Below, in pieces: positions 1 to 10,930 of a stretch of 64,000 nt of DNA. The translations under genes and the position numbers were made by a program. The stretch is from Amborella trichopoda (Eukaryota; Streptophyta; Magnoliopsida; Amborellales; Amborellaceae), in NCBI RefSeq assembly GCF_000471905.2, contig NW_006498435.1, positions 1,767,882 through 1,831,881 on the forward strand. Reading direction: 5' to 3'. The notes beneath the pieces are model-generated. The model was not told the origin of the DNA and did not search any database. It worked only from the letters and a program-made list of their open reading frames with translations. Within the stretch, counting starts at the first letter, position 1. Each line of letters begins with the position of its first letter.

Positions 1-724
1 TTATCTTTGAATTTCTTTTAACATCAGAAAGCATCAACATCATATATGTAAAGTATCATTGAAATCATTAATAGGAATTCGCTTGAAGCAAGTTAAACAA
101 CCACTTTCATTGAAATATCTATAAGTAGCAAGTCAAATATTTTGGCAACAATTTATTAAAGGTAGCAGTTCTAAAGGACATTCCTGAAATCTAACATGAC
201 AATCGTCTAGTATCAGTAGAAGAACCCTTATGGGAATCCAAAATTAAATACGAAATTATCACAATTTATGGAAATGCCAATTTGCAAATAATCATTTCAC
301 AGGCAATGCTACAATCAAGTGTAGAAATATCAGTTTTTCGATTAATGAGGAAGTCATTTGCACATCCATTTTACAGTATCTAAATATTCAAAAACAGTAG
401 AAGGAAATCTCACAATTTTACTAAAAAGATTATTTTTCAAGGCATTGAGGTCACTTACGTATAAAACTTATAAAATAAAGATGATGGACTGAAATATCAC
501 TATTTTAAAAACATATTATTTTTGAGGAGGATGATGTCACTTACCTTTATATGTCACGATATGTGTTACTATTGACAGATTAAAATGAGTTTATGTATAA
601 AACATGTTCATAAAGGTATTCGAATCGAAATTCTATTAATACTATTTTTATGGAATAATGTCATTTATGTGGGAATATTGTAGTTATGAATATATCAAAA
701 TATAAGGACAAGCTATGGTTTTAA
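1..724. other. AT-rich spacer, no gene seen
   Basis: No open frame with recognisable protein similarity and no clear repeat structure is visible. The sequence is AT-rich and ordinary for a plant intergenic region. Confidence 0.5.
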
Positions 725-743
725 ATTATTATTATTATTATTA

Positions 744-835
<92 letters not shown>

Positions 836-837
836 TA
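725..837. repeat. (ATT)n microsatellite running into an assembly gap
   Basis: More than 35 nearly uninterrupted ATT/TTA triplets, with one TCA interruption near 744, end in the 47-bp gap at 838-884. The gap is probably unresolved array. The poly-tyrosine frame it creates is an artefact. Confidence 0.95.
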
Positions 838-884
838 NNNNNNNNNNNNNNNNNNNNNNNNNNNNNNNNNNNNNNNNNNNNNNN
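838..884. other. assembly gap (47 N)
   Basis: Run of N directly after the ATT microsatellite. Confidence 0.99.
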
Positions 885-984
885 AATAAGGATATTATAG
901 TATTAATATGGGAAGGGAAGAGAGAGAGTTGAGTATAAAAATTCGCTTTTTAATGAGAGGAGAAGATATAGAGAGAATGAGAAA

Positions 985-1445
985 CCAATAAATATAATAT
1001 TATAAAGTAATGATAGATGGTGATATGAATAATTATTAAAGAGAATAACCATATTTTTAATATTATGAAAGGGGAAGAGATAGAGAGAGTCTGAAATTTG
1101 TTTAAGAATATGAGAGGAGAAGAGAGAGAAAGAATGTAAAACCAATAAATATAATATTATAAAGTAATGACTGATATGAATAATTGTTAAAGAGAATAAC
1201 CATATTTTTAATATTATGAAGAGGGAAGAGAGAGAGAGAGTTTGAAATTCGTTTAAGAATATGAGAGGAGAAGAGAGAGAAAGAATGAGAGACCAATAAA
1301 TATAATATTATAAAAGTAATGATAGATGGTGATATGAATAATTATTAAAGAGAATAACCATATTTTTAATATTATGAAAAGGGAAGAGAGAGAAAGTTTG
1401 ATATTCGTTTAAGAATATGAGAGGAGAAGAGATAAAGAATTAAAG
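985..1445. repeat. tandem repeat, about 150-bp unit, three copies
   Basis: Three successive units begin with AATAAATATAATATTATAA (near 988, 1143 and 1295). Each continues through an AT-rich part and a GAGAGGAGAAGAGAGA-type purine tract. A less complete copy precedes them near 900-985. Unit lengths are about 145-155 bp and copies differ by small indels. The short hydrophobic minus-strand frames over this array are products of the repeat. Confidence 0.85.
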
Positions 1446-2100
1446 AGACTAATAAATAATGAGAATTATGAGGTAATGACTTTAATGTCATTGGAAATAG
1501 AATGAAAATAAAAGAGAGAGAGAGAGAGAGACAAAGCATAATCATATTGAGATAATAACAGTAATGTTATTATGATAATATCATAAGATCATCACTAAAA
1601 CATGAGGAGGGAAAAAAAATGTTTGAGAAGAGAGAGGGAAGACTTACGTAGAGAGAGAGAGAGAGGACTTACATGGAGAGAGAAACATCATACCTGATGA
1701 GGTTGATGATTAGCTCATCTAGGGGTTGAGGCCTTTATATAATGAGGGAGAACACTTCTCCTTGTGACACATGTTCAACCATATGTCCCTTTTTAAATTA
1801 TTTTATTTTAATTTCTAGGCCCCCTCATCTTTTTTGTGCCACCTTTCATTCTTTTATACCACCTGTCATTCCTTTATTCCACTTCACACTAATGATGGTC
1901 CCATGGCATACTTTTAACATCATGGTCCATACTTTATATTTTATTTTCAAATTTCATTATATTTATCATACATACATACATATTTATTTGCTATTTTCTA
2001 TTATTACCATCATTATTTATTATTTTTATTATTATTATTGTTATTATTGTTATTATTATTATTATTGTTATTATTATTATTATTATTATTTTATAATTTA
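1446..2100. other. spacer with GA tracts and a second ATT-rich microsatellite
   Basis: Contains (GA)n tracts near 1513-1530 and 1650-1682 and an interrupted (ATT)n tract at about 2010-2092. No recognisable gene. Confidence 0.55.
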
Positions 2101-2109
2101 AAATTTTTT

Positions 2110-2560
2110 GTCGTCACATGCTGCTTGTGTTTCTTTCTCTTTCTTCTCTTCTTTCGCAGACGGTGCAAGCCTATTGCCGCATGTGTTCTTTCTCTTTCTT
2201 CTCTTTTATCGCAGACATCGCAAACACATTGCCAGCATAAGCCTATTGTTGCCTGTGTTCCTTCTCTCTCTCTCCCTTCTGTCACAGTCGGTGAAAGCCC
2301 ATTGCCGCCTGTATTCTTTCTCTCTCTTCTCTCTTTCTTTCACAGTCGGTGGAAGCCATCGCCGTCTGAGTTTTCTCCCACCTCTCATTCCCAACTCATT
2401 TCCTTCCTTTCTCTCTCTTTTTCTTCTCTCATGGTTTTCTCTCCTACTATGCTTTTTCTTCTCTTTTCTCTTCTTTTCTTCTTCTTCTTCTCTTCCCTCT
2501 CTTTCTGTTCTTTTTCTTTCTTTCTCTTACTCTTTCATTTGATTAAGAAGGGTCGAGATT
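2110..2560. repeat. pyrimidine-rich imperfect tandem repeat, about 65-70 bp unit
   Basis: Units contain a TTCTTTCTCTCTTCTCT tract followed by a CGCAGAC or CACAGTCGG segment and CAAGCC/GAAAGCC-ATTGCCGC, recurring about four times between 2140 and 2365. The rest is plain TC-rich low complexity. The plus-strand frames here are leucine/serine-rich by composition. The reverse complement resembles in style the array at 10.03-10.57 kb, so both may be untranslated parts of related retroelements. Confidence 0.6.
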
Positions 2561-3179
2561 GGCCTTCATTGGTAGTCCTATCGTTTAACTATAATTTTGT
2601 TGTGCCGGTCAGAGTTACTGTGCCCACTTTATCACCACGACATACTAGTCATTTTGTTTAGCTAGTCGGTATTGCTACTGTTGTTTAGTAGTAATTATGT
2701 TGAGCCGGTCTGAGTTATCGAGCCCGTTTTATTGCCATGTCAGGTCAATAACTTACTAGTTTTGTCACTATGTCGGTCTCACCATCTGGTCAAACTTTTC
2801 TAATCCCAATCTTCCCTCTCTAATTCTTCTCTTCCTCTTTTTGAATGTGCACGGCCGTGTACGCTCCCAAAAGGCAAGGTGGGGTCCCTTGACCCACTTG
2901 TCACGTTTGCTATGTGTGTGTGATTGCAAAAACATGAGAATACAAGCCAAGGGAGGCGATTCCAAACTAGTTCTATGACTGGGGCGCTTTCTTCATGATC
3001 TAAGAGGGCGCCCACGTGAGCTAGCCCGAGTAATGCCCGAACCCACCCTAAATTCCTCTCTCATTGGTTGGTCCACCTGCCCTTAATCTTGAGAAAGGTT
3101 CCCGAGAGGGCGATCTCAAGTCTTGAGTTCTCTTGGAACCCGAGACGCCTGTCGTCCGATCATCTAGATCCGGATGGTG

Positions 3180-3460
3180 AGATCGAGGCACCTAACCAGT
3201 GCGGTAAGCAATATCTTCCTCCCTTTTAGGGACTGGTATATGCAATCCCTCAGGGATTTGCAAGACCTTGGGGGCATCTTGCTGATATAGAGAAGGTGTA
3301 AGGTAAGTAATATCTTCCTTCCTTTTAGGGATTGGGGTGTGCAAGACCTCAAGGATTTGCAAGACCTTGGGGTATCTTGCTGATAGAGGGGGAGGGAGTG
3401 AAGTAAGCGAACACCGTCCTCTTCAATCCACAGGACCTTGGATATTTGCAACACCTGGAG
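3180..3460 (-). repeat. about 110-bp imperfect tandem repeat in the element tail
   Basis: The phrase GTAAGYAATATCTTCC..CCCTTTTAGGGA, then GGATTTGCAAGACCTTGGGG and CATCTTGCTGATA, occurs near 3202-3290 and again near 3303-3385, with a third degenerate copy to about 3450. On the minus strand it gives a repeated peptide (PRSCKSLR ... SLKGRKILL). It lies downstream of the protease relic and has no recognised function. Confidence 0.7.
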
Positions 3461-3954
3461 CTGGTTTTGGGATAATTAACTTGGGAAGTGAAGGAAGCCT
3501 CATACTCCTCTCTTAGAGAGACTAGAATGTGTATAAAATTCTTGTCATATTTTTGTTTTTCTTCAACCAGGCGTGTCGTCTTAGCCTCGAGGAAAGAAAT
3601 AGGGATATGTAACACCTTCATGCCATCATGAGCATAAGTGACCGTAGGTGTTAGCTAGCTTGAGTTTGTGACTTCTTTTTTACCATGCTCGAACTGAGCC
3701 TCCACTGGAAGAGATTCTTGCAAGGAGGGGATAGACAGTGAATCTTCTCCTTCATGTTCTTGACACGGTATATCTTTCAAGGATGTGTAGAGATTTCCAT
3801 CAAAAGGTGTCAAAGGGATCACTTTTCCATATCTCTTTTCTTCCTTAAACATGTAATTAAGTGACCCTGTCATGTATTCCACATCTTCATGAGAGGTTGG
3901 AGTAGTCTCTCTTAATTTTGGGTCACTAGATTTCACATGCAACATCGGCTCTTA

Positions 3955-4412
3955 AGAATGTATTGAGATTGTAAAATAGTATTTTGCATTAGCATAATGT
4001 AACGTAGCAATGAGAAACAGTCTCTTGTCTGCATAGACCATGTGTTGTCTTTCATCTTGACTATATTTGAAGCATTGATGGAGTGTGGATGGAACCGCCC
4101 CATAATCATGTAGCCAAGGGTGACCCAATTGGATATTGTTAGAGGAATCTGTATGAATGACATAGAACAATGTGGAAGTGTTCAAATCCCCAATCTTGAG
4201 CTTAAGACAGATGGCACCAGCTGGACTTTCTCTTGACTGATTGAATCCCTAAACAGTAAAGCTTGTAGGCTCAAGCTGCTCACCTCTTAACCCAATTCGA
4301 GTAAGGATTCTTCTAGAAATAAGGTTCACTGCTGATCCCCCATCCAGCATGATCCGGTTGATCTAACAGACATGTAGCTCGCTGGTCATAAAGAGGGTCA
4401 ATTGTGGAACTT
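3955..4412 (-). pseudogene. retropepsin-like aspartic protease domain of a Ty3/gypsy polyprotein, broken
   Basis: On the minus strand the segment near 4360-4310 reads LDGGSAVNLIS, the catalytic-loop form typical of plant gypsy proteases. Near 4120-4080 it reads LGHPWLHDYGAVPSTLHQ, corresponding to the family's conserved C-terminal protease motif. An in-frame stop sits between them near 4250, so the reading frame is broken. Domain assignment rests on family knowledge of these motifs. The segment lies downstream of gag in the expected gag-PR order. Confidence 0.75.
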
Positions 4413-5985
4413 CTCTCCCAAATGCAGGTTGAATGCGATAGCCATGCAGCTATTATTTATTGTAGGGTCTACCTCAAATTGTTCGACTTCCATTTCATAT
4501 ACTTCAGGACGAGAGAGAGCTTGTACCAAAACCGTACAAAAGTTTTCATATAGCATGAGAGCGTCAAAGGCACTCAAGATAGACAAAAGTTTCCTCAAGT
4601 GCCCAATCACATCATATTTGACTTTGTAAGCCTCAGGAAGAGTGGTCCCTTGGTTTACCACTGGTTTTAGAGGGGTAGGTGGTGACGAGGAGGTTCATGA
4701 AGAGGAAGTTTTAGCTACGGCCATCATGGAAGAGTTGGTTGTTATCGGATTAAAAAGAGAAGGTTGGCTAGGTTGTGCAGCCGGAATAGGCATAGGTAAG
4801 ATAGTGCAAGGTGAGGATTGCGTTGGTATAGAAATTTTGGTGGGGGAAGGTGAAAGGTCTGAGTAAGTTACTGGTGGAGGCCCAGGGCGTTTTAAGAGAG
4901 AGTATGGTTTATGAATAGAGGTGGATGGGTTTGAATAGGGAACCAGTGGTGGTCTAGAACATTTCAGGAGTTTAGATGGAGCCGATATATAGATTGGCTT
5001 TAACCTTCTTCTTGACCACAAGAATATTTGGTCAACCGGGGCTGCCTCAAAAATTTGAAGAACTTTCTCCCTTTGAGTTCCTCCATAACTTCCCCAAGTT
5101 GGTTCGGCCGGCCACTAGGGCTTCTTCTCAGGCTTTGGTTTTAGGAGCCGATTGAATGTCTCTTCTAGAGTGGGGCAAGACGCATCCTTTGTGGAAGCAA
5201 AGGCTATAAAATCCCCAACATTTAAGAATTCGGCCTTTTGAGCGACCATCTTTCATATCTGTTTACTATGTCACTTACTAACATTGCAAAACTTGAGCTC
5301 TTTATTAAGAGCCTCGAAATCTGGGCGCTTTAGGTTGAGTTCAAAGAGAGACTTTGAGAGGAAAGAACGGTTCAAAGAATCAACGATGTAAGAAGGGACA
5401 GAGCTTTTAAGGTCACCAGTTGGATTGGGCTCGAGGGGACTTTTAACGTCTTCACTCTCATTAGATGTGATCGAGGACCTTTTATTGTCATGACCCTTAT
5501 TGGACGATTGCAAGGGATCTTGAAGGTCTTTACCCTGCATGGACCTCTGAGGGGTGATTTTCGAGTCTTCACCTTTATCTGACTGCTGAGGAATGCTTTT
5601 AGCGTCTTTATCCGTATTGGACGATTTTGAATTATTCTCATAGTTACGTATTGACCGCCCCCAACAAAATGAATTTTCCTTGAGATGAAATCATATATGG
5701 TTAGAAGAGAGGGAAGAGGGGAAAGGAGTGCTGCTTTGATTGAGCGTTGAGGAGGCTTCAATCTGTAGTGTTGAGATGCTGAGCCCCTTTTAGTTTCCTT
5801 TCTTTTCTCAAGTGACAGGACCTCCTGAGCTCGGGGCACGGGTGCTACAGTTGCTCGGCAAATAGCTTCCCTCTTGAGACTTTTCGTCTTGCCACGGCTA
5901 TGATGTACTCCCCATGGTTTGTGCATCCTAATAGGGATTGGAAGAACTGGTTCTTTTAAGGTGTCAGGGACAGGAATTTAAGTTT
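4413..5985 (-). pseudogene. gag-protease linker of the same element, with internal peptide repeats
   Basis: Minus-strand frames at 4661-4398, 5021-4695, 5540-5271 and 5926-5372 cover this stretch. Near 4600-4440 is a DALML..VLVQALSRPEVYE-type segment often found just before the protease in plant gypsy elements. Two parts are internally repeated: a proline-rich run (4.7-5.0 kb) and a lysine/threonine-rich run (5.4-5.64 kb) with units of about 36-42 bp. No single frame spans the region. Confidence 0.5.
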
Positions 5986-6311
5986 TATTTGAGCTTTTCC
6001 TGTGGCGGAGTTTTGACTTTATGAATCTCTTTTGGAGGTGAAGATGGTGTGTCACCAACAACTATCTCACCATGTTTTATAAACCTCTCCAAAACAAATC
6101 GAAATCCATAACAGTGGTACAAGTCATGTCCTTTTAATTGGTGATTTTGGGACCAGAAGTTTTGGTCTTTTTGTTGCACCTATTTTAGTTTCTTGGGTGT
6201 ACAAGGCACAATCAATTTTTGTTGCACAATCATATTGAAGAGGATGGGGAACATGTGGGGAGACATTTTAGTCATAGGGGCATTGCAAGTTGGCTCTTCT
6301 TGGATTGGGAC
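5985..6311 (-). pseudogene. gag zinc-knuckle-like segment (downstream half)
   Basis: The minus-strand frame contains KGHDLYHCYGFRFVLERFI, similar to the GH..xxC..lk..iE.LI segment that follows CCHC-type knuckles in plant gypsy Gag. The frame meets the 5-bp target duplication at 6307-6311, and its logical continuation resumes at 7360 beyond the insertion. Confidence 0.55.
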
Positions 6312-6667
6312 TGTCACACCCCAAGTAGACACACTGGGTCTAATATCTCTTGCAATTATACTTTCAATTTCGTTAATTCTATTGGTACCATCTGATATGG
6401 GGCCTTAGAGACGGGAGCAGTGCCAGGGGCCAAATCTATCTCAAATTATTTCTCCCTTACTGGGGGTAAAGAAGGTAACTCCTCATGAAAAACCTCAGGG
6501 TATTCCCTTACAACTGGGATCTCTTCCAGCTTGGACTGCACTTTCATATAGGCTAAATACCTAACACATCTTTTAATCAGAAGACGATGAGCCCAAAGAG
6601 CAGAAATAGATTGTATAGGGAAAGCATCCCTAAAACCGAGAAAGTATAGCTCAAGCTGGGTAGGGGA

Positions 6668-6925
6668 TTAAAAGGTCACACTCTTATCATAACAGTCAAC
6701 ATTGGCATGGTGTGTGAACAACCAGTCCATGCTCAAAATAACATCAAAGTCCTTAATATCTAAGAGTATTAAGTCTATAGGTAGGACATACCCCTCAAGC
6801 AATAACCCACGCTGCCTAAACACCGTATCAGTTACCAAATACTTCCCCATAGGTGTGTACCCTTCCAAAGTATAGTCAAGATGTAAAGGTTCAACATTTA
6901 AATGACATAAAATGAGGTACAACAA
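6668..6925 (-). pseudogene. retropepsin fragment inside the 1-kb insertion
   Basis: The minus-strand frame includes the segment DFDVILSMDWLFTHHANVDC, the conserved C-terminal protease motif (family usual DFDVILGMDWL) of chromovirus-type Ty3/gypsy polyproteins. The catalytic D-[ST]-G loop and the RT that should follow are absent, so this is a fragment. It belongs to a different gypsy lineage from the host element's protease at 3955-4412. Confidence 0.75.
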
Positions 6926-6967
6926 AATAATAAGAAGAACCAGGGTCTATTAGAATTCTAGCCTCTT

Positions 6968-7195
6968 TCATCTATCAGCCTTTTCTACTCCTCCATGCCC
7001 CAAGAATGCTGGTGGTACAAATCTCTTGAATCTTTCAATAATTTCACCATCTACATGATCTGGGGTAGGGACAGCTAAGGCCGGCATACAAACCTTCAGG
7101 ACTTGAGTCATAGGCACGAGCGCCCTAAAGAATTCCCCGAAAACTTCAGTGATCCCATCATTCTTGATCGAATTGCTATCACGAGTGCTTGACAT
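6968..7195 (-). pseudogene. gag N-terminal fragment inside the 1-kb insertion
   Basis: The frame starts just inside the insertion's putative 5' end and ends with IERFKRFVPPAFLGHG, resembling the ..f.k..PP.F.G start of chromovirus-like Gag cores. The rest of gag is missing, and the protease fragment follows about 40 bp further on, which implies an internal deletion. Confidence 0.5.
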
Positions 7196-7359
7196 CTTGA
7201 CCTAAAACAGGAACATCCAAACACTATTTACTAGTCTACCTATTTAATCTAATGGTCTTTCTAAATTTCTAGGCCTAGAATGCTATCCTGAAGCTCTGAT
7301 AGCATAACTGTCACATCTCAAGAATTTTAGTGTTATAAAACTTGGGGTGTGACAGGGAC

Positions 7360-8759
7360 CATATGTGAAGCCTCCATAGTCTCAAAGGCCTTTTTAAGAG
7401 TATCCAAATTGATCTACCCCTTTTGAATTAAGGCTTCAATGTGTTCTTTAAGCTAAACATAGTTCTTCATTGTGTGGCCTAGCATTCGATGATAGGCACA
7501 ATAATTTTCGTGATAGACAAGTATACTGCTGGCCTAGTCTGTGCTCGAACTGTTCAGTCTGATCGAAGTTTTGTGGCGGGGGTACTCTATTATAACTCTA
7601 TGTTCAGAGTTGCTGCTGCTGGGGTTCTTCCTAGGCGGTAACCCTCGGGAAGTATCTAATGTTTGGAGAGAAGAAACATTAGCATGGGGTTTAGGGTGAA
7701 GAGGTGTGGCAGTGACCGCTGCACTGATCCTATTTCTTTGATGGCCAACACGAGGGTTCCTATTCTTAGCGGGATTGCAACTTCCCCCTGAGGTCTGAGC
7801 TTGACGTGCACCATGGTGTCTTAATAAGCTTTCGATTTTTTCCGCTATTGTGAACATGTCTGAAAAGGTGGTAGGGTTAGAAGCCTCAACATGCAAGGAA
7901 ATTTCTTTTTTCATGTTCCTTATGCATGTTTGCATCGTGTCGATCTCTGGCATGGGATTAGTCAGGTACATTGCGAGATCTCTCCATCTTTGAATATACT
8001 TGTTTACCAACTCATTCATGCCTTGGGTCATCATGAGAAGTTATATGTCTTGATTAGTTATTCTTCGTAGAAGCGTTTGTAGAATAGTTGTTCTCTCTTC
8101 CCATGAATGGACTGAGCTTGGGAGTAACGAGCATACCACTTAAAGGCGGGCTCAACCAAGGTAACTACAAACTATCGAAGACGCAGTCTGGAATCTGAAG
8201 CTGATTCCTAACACGCTGACATAAAATGAGCCACAAGTTGCTGGGGAGAGCCAGTGCCATCAAGGACAAGTAACCTTCCTTTTTGATATCTGACGGGGAA
8301 GGGGATTTGATCAATAAAAAGTGAGTAAGGCTTCTTATAATGAACAATTTCTTGTCTTTTTGAAGATTGTAAACCTTTGATGCTTTTATTGATCATCCTC
8401 TGGACATCTTCTTGAGTAAATGATGATGGCATAGCATGAGATGATATGTTGAGCAGATCATCGAAGAAGACGGAGGGGTTTAGAGGTTCGTGACTTTGGG
8501 GAATATGAGGAGGTGATGGCCTCCTTTGTTCCTCTTCGTGTTGAGGCTCAAGAGGGGAATTTTCCTCTTGATGAGAGGATCCTACCACAGGTCGACCATC
8601 TTTGAGTCCTTTAAGCCTGCCCATGATGTTTCTCAACATGTTCTCTTTCGGAGTGGCACTTTCATCCCCTTCGTTTTCTTTAGTCGCAGGTTCTAATAAA
8701 CTTTTTCCCATAATTGGAAACACTTTTGGCATCTTCTTCTCTACTGGCTCGCTCCACAA
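7360..8759 (-). pseudogene. Ty3/gypsy-like gag core and zinc knuckle, broken
   Basis: Two main minus-strand frames (8759-8208 and 8034-7534) are joined by a damaged stretch. The first ends with PFPVRYQKGRLLVLDGTGSP, matching the family's P.P..y..p....f.G.gdP entry to the Gag core. The second carries the C-terminal core (NELVNKYIQRWRDLA). Further down, near 7510-7370, CAYHRMLGHTMKNYV is a knuckle in which the last cysteine is replaced by tyrosine, with in-frame stops after it. Stops and shifts near 8160-8040 and 7470-7420 make it non-functional. It lies in order between the leader (8.8-9.76 kb) and the linker and protease. Confidence 0.75.
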
Positions 8760-8781
8760 AGATGAGGGTGAAGTAGATCAG

Positions 8782-9763
8782 TCAGGGCAGTGTGTGATAC
8801 CCGTGGAGAAGGGATCTCGGGGTTGACTGCGGAATTTTGGGTTCACCCTGAGAAGGAGTATGTTTCCTTAACATCTTTGGGGGCATCATCTTGTCTCGAG
8901 TCCAACATCGAGGGTTAGCTCGTGCATTCAAAGAAGAAGGGGTGAATAGAATGATACTCAGTGGGAACTTCTTTGAGTACCACGTGCTCAAGGGCTTTGG
9001 TGTTGTTAAGGGTATGATCGACGCCGCTTTTCCCTTATCACTGGCAGTGTCTTGAGACCTGCGTGTGTGTGCATGGTCTATAGAATTGTTTAGGGTGGTT
9101 TGTGATCCATCCCCCTGAGAAGTGAAATGTTTGGTATTTGAAATAGCTCCCTTTCTGATTGGGGCGATTTTAGTGCCATTAGCATGCATGTGCAGTTCTT
9201 TAGGAGACCTTCGCTTTTCTTGAAGGTCATGGACTTGTTTGGGTGCAGTCTTTGGGCTTCCCCGAGCTGAGGATTCTCATGCAATGCATTAGCGAGTTGG
9301 AAACCACGTGCGATGGGTCCGGGTCCTAAAAGATCCGAAGCAAGTGAGGAGATGGGCGTACGTTGTTGCGTGCCCCGTTTTGTAAGGTGATAGTTAAGTC
9401 ATCGACCATGATGTGCGTGAGTGTGTGCTGGGTGGCCTTGGAGCCACTCGAACTGACGCAGGAATTGCCAAGATGCAATGTGTGTGGCGATGTGCTAGTA
9501 CGAGCAGTGCCCTTGTAGACTGGGGGTGGGGTGACCTTACGGTTGCCCATAGAGACGGTGGTCTTAAGAGAGCCTACTGAACGAAGAGAGGAAGTGGCAT
9601 TGGGACCACCTTCATGTTTAGGACTGTCAGGGTGTCTACCAGTAATAGGGTGTGCATAAAAGGAGGTGGTTTTGGAGCCACCAATGCAGCTAACATCATC
9701 AACAGACTTTCTTTCTAGTACCTTTTCCCCAAGTTTTCCTACCAACTCAAGATGACTCCACAT
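8782..9763 (-). pseudogene. gag leader region of the same element
   Basis: Minus-strand frames 9763-9326, 9284-9090 and 9189-8782 are serine/threonine/proline-rich. The first has short phrases (KTTVSMGNRKVTP; SPHTLHL) that recur in the plus-strand translation at about 19280-19460, showing that a related element lies in the opposite orientation there. No known domain recognised. Frames are not continuous. Confidence 0.5.
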
Positions 9764-10025
9764 GAGTGAGTGACGGCGAGAGCGTGTATATCTCTCGCGA
9801 CTTAACTCAACTGTACAGAGAGAAAGTTAGAGTGGTGATCTAAGGGTTAAAACTCTTGAGACTTCTTTGAGGGGTATCAAATCAAGCATATTACGGATAG
9901 CAGAATATTATCAGTATAGACGAAGGAACGAAGAAAAATGAAGGGAAGAAAGGGATTACAAGAAGCTGAGGTTGTACGGTGTTGTGGCTACATATGAAAC
10001 GATTAGTAATGTAGGAGAGAAGGAA
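9764..10025. other. probable 5' untranslated part of the gypsy-like element
   Basis: No gene or clear repeat. It lies just upstream (minus sense) of the gag leader. No primer-binding site could be assigned with confidence. Confidence 0.3.
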
Positions 10026-10570
10026 CGAGACTACATATTTTTTGTGGCCACGCTCAAAATAAGGATGGGAAAAGAAAAAGAGGAGGGAATGACAGGACCG
10101 TAGATTTGTTGTGGTTCCAAGTTGCTAGGAGGAGGAGAAAAACACAATGAGAGATAGGGTCACAGGTGCTGCAGCTTCAAAACTTGTCACGCGGTAAAGG
10201 GGAGAAAGGGAGCTGAGAGAGAGACGGGGCTGCAGGTTTGTTATGATTCTGAGTTACTGTGTGAGGCAAGGGAGAGAAGGGCATTGAGAGAAAGACGGGA
10301 TCGCAAGTGCTGCAGCTCCGAAACTTATCACGCGGCAAAAGGGGAGAAAGGGTGTTGAGAGAGAAGACACCGTAGGTTTATTGCAACTTTAATTTATTGT
10401 GCGGGACAAATGAAAGAAGGGCGCTGCGAGAGAGACAGGGTCACGGGTGGTGCGGCTTCGAAACTTATCACGCGATAAAAGAAAGAAAGGCGTAGAGAGA
10501 GATAGGGCCACAGGTTTGTTGTGGCTCTGAGTTACTACACGAGAGAAATGGTGTAGAGAGAGGAAGAAAG
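10026..10570. repeat. imperfect tandem repeat of about 120 bp, four to five units
   Basis: Alternating phrases recur: GGTCACAGGTGCTGCAGCTTC plus AAACTTRTCACGCG plus AAAGGGGAGAAAGGG, then GAGAGAGA.GGG..GCAGGTTTGTT..GATTCTGAGTTACT. Repeats of the AAACTTATCACGCG phrase sit near 10181, 10323 and 10462. GA-rich spacers separate them. Confidence 0.75.
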
Positions 10571-10649
10571 AGGAAAGAAGAGAAAGAGATGAGAGAGGGT
10601 AGACTCGAGGCATGTCCTAACCTGAACACGCCGCCTTAGCCTCTTTGTT

Positions 10650-10930
10650 TACACACGAGAGAGAGAATGGTTAGCCACGAGTCAAGGTTAGTTCGTGTGG
10701 ACCACGGGGTAGGTTAAGGTGTATGGGCTAGGGTAGTTTCTCTCTCTAAAATTTTTCTCTCTCCTCACCATTAGATCAAAGAGTTAGAAGCAAAGCTAGA
10801 ATGGTTAGCCACGAGTCAAGGTTGGTGCATGTAGACCATGGGGTAGGTTAAGCTGTATAGGCTAGGGTAGTTTCTCTCTCTAAAGTTTTCTCTATCCTCA
10901 CCATCGGATCCAAGAGTTAGAAGCAAAGCC
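10650..10930. repeat. two-copy tandem repeat, about 132-bp unit
   Basis: GAATGGTTAGCCACGAGTCA begins copies at about 10667 and 10799. Both continue through GGCTAGGGTAGTTTCTCTCTC and end in GAGTTAGAAGCAAAGC. A third partial copy of the end (GTAGTTTCTCTCTC ... AGTAAGAAGCAAAGCC) occurs at 12357-12428. Confidence 0.85.

Larger units (their letters stand above)
6312..7354 (-). mobile_element. 1,043-bp retroelement-derived insertion with GGGAC target duplication
   Basis: The insertion is flanked by GGGAC at 6307-6311 and 7355-7359. Its ends are TGTCACACCCC and GGGGTGTGACA, an 11-bp perfect inverted pair and the TG..CA form of LTR ends. At the right end, minus strand, a 46-bp segment runs from TGTCACACCCC to GAGATGTGACA (7354-7309) and is followed by TATGCTATCAGAGC, close to an initiator-Met primer-binding site (TGGTATCAGAGC). 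Inside are a gag N-terminal fragment (7195-6968) and a protease fragment (6925-6668), both minus strand. It looks like an internally deleted Ty3/gypsy element with a drastically shortened 5' LTR. The left LTR is not a clear copy. Confidence 0.75.
2660..9763 (-). mobile_element. decayed Ty3/gypsy-like element with gag and protease, no RT seen
   Basis: Read on the minus strand the order is: gag leader (about 9763-8782), gag core (8759-7534), zinc-knuckle-like segment (about 7520-7365, continuing past an insertion at 6311-5985), a repetitive proline/lysine-rich linker (5926-4695), a retropepsin-like domain (about 4410-3955) and a tail with 110-bp repeats (to about 3160). This matches the 5' half of plant Ty3/gypsy polyproteins. 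I found no reverse transcriptase, RNase H or integrase below 3950, so the element looks non-autonomous or truncated. Frames are broken by stops and shifts. Both outer boundaries are approximate and no terminal repeat pair was assigned with confidence. The 6312-7354 insertion is listed separately. Confidence 0.6.

Noticed and set aside
715..900. Poly-tyrosine open frame
   Set aside because: Product of the ATT microsatellite and the N gap.
2038..2661. 207-aa leucine/serine-rich plus-strand frame
   Set aside because: Covers a microsatellite and a pyrimidine-rich repeat; no domain, composition-driven.
4402..4866. Plus-strand frames over 4.4-4.9 kb
   Set aside because: Antisense to the linker/protease relic, which has clear family motifs on the minus strand.
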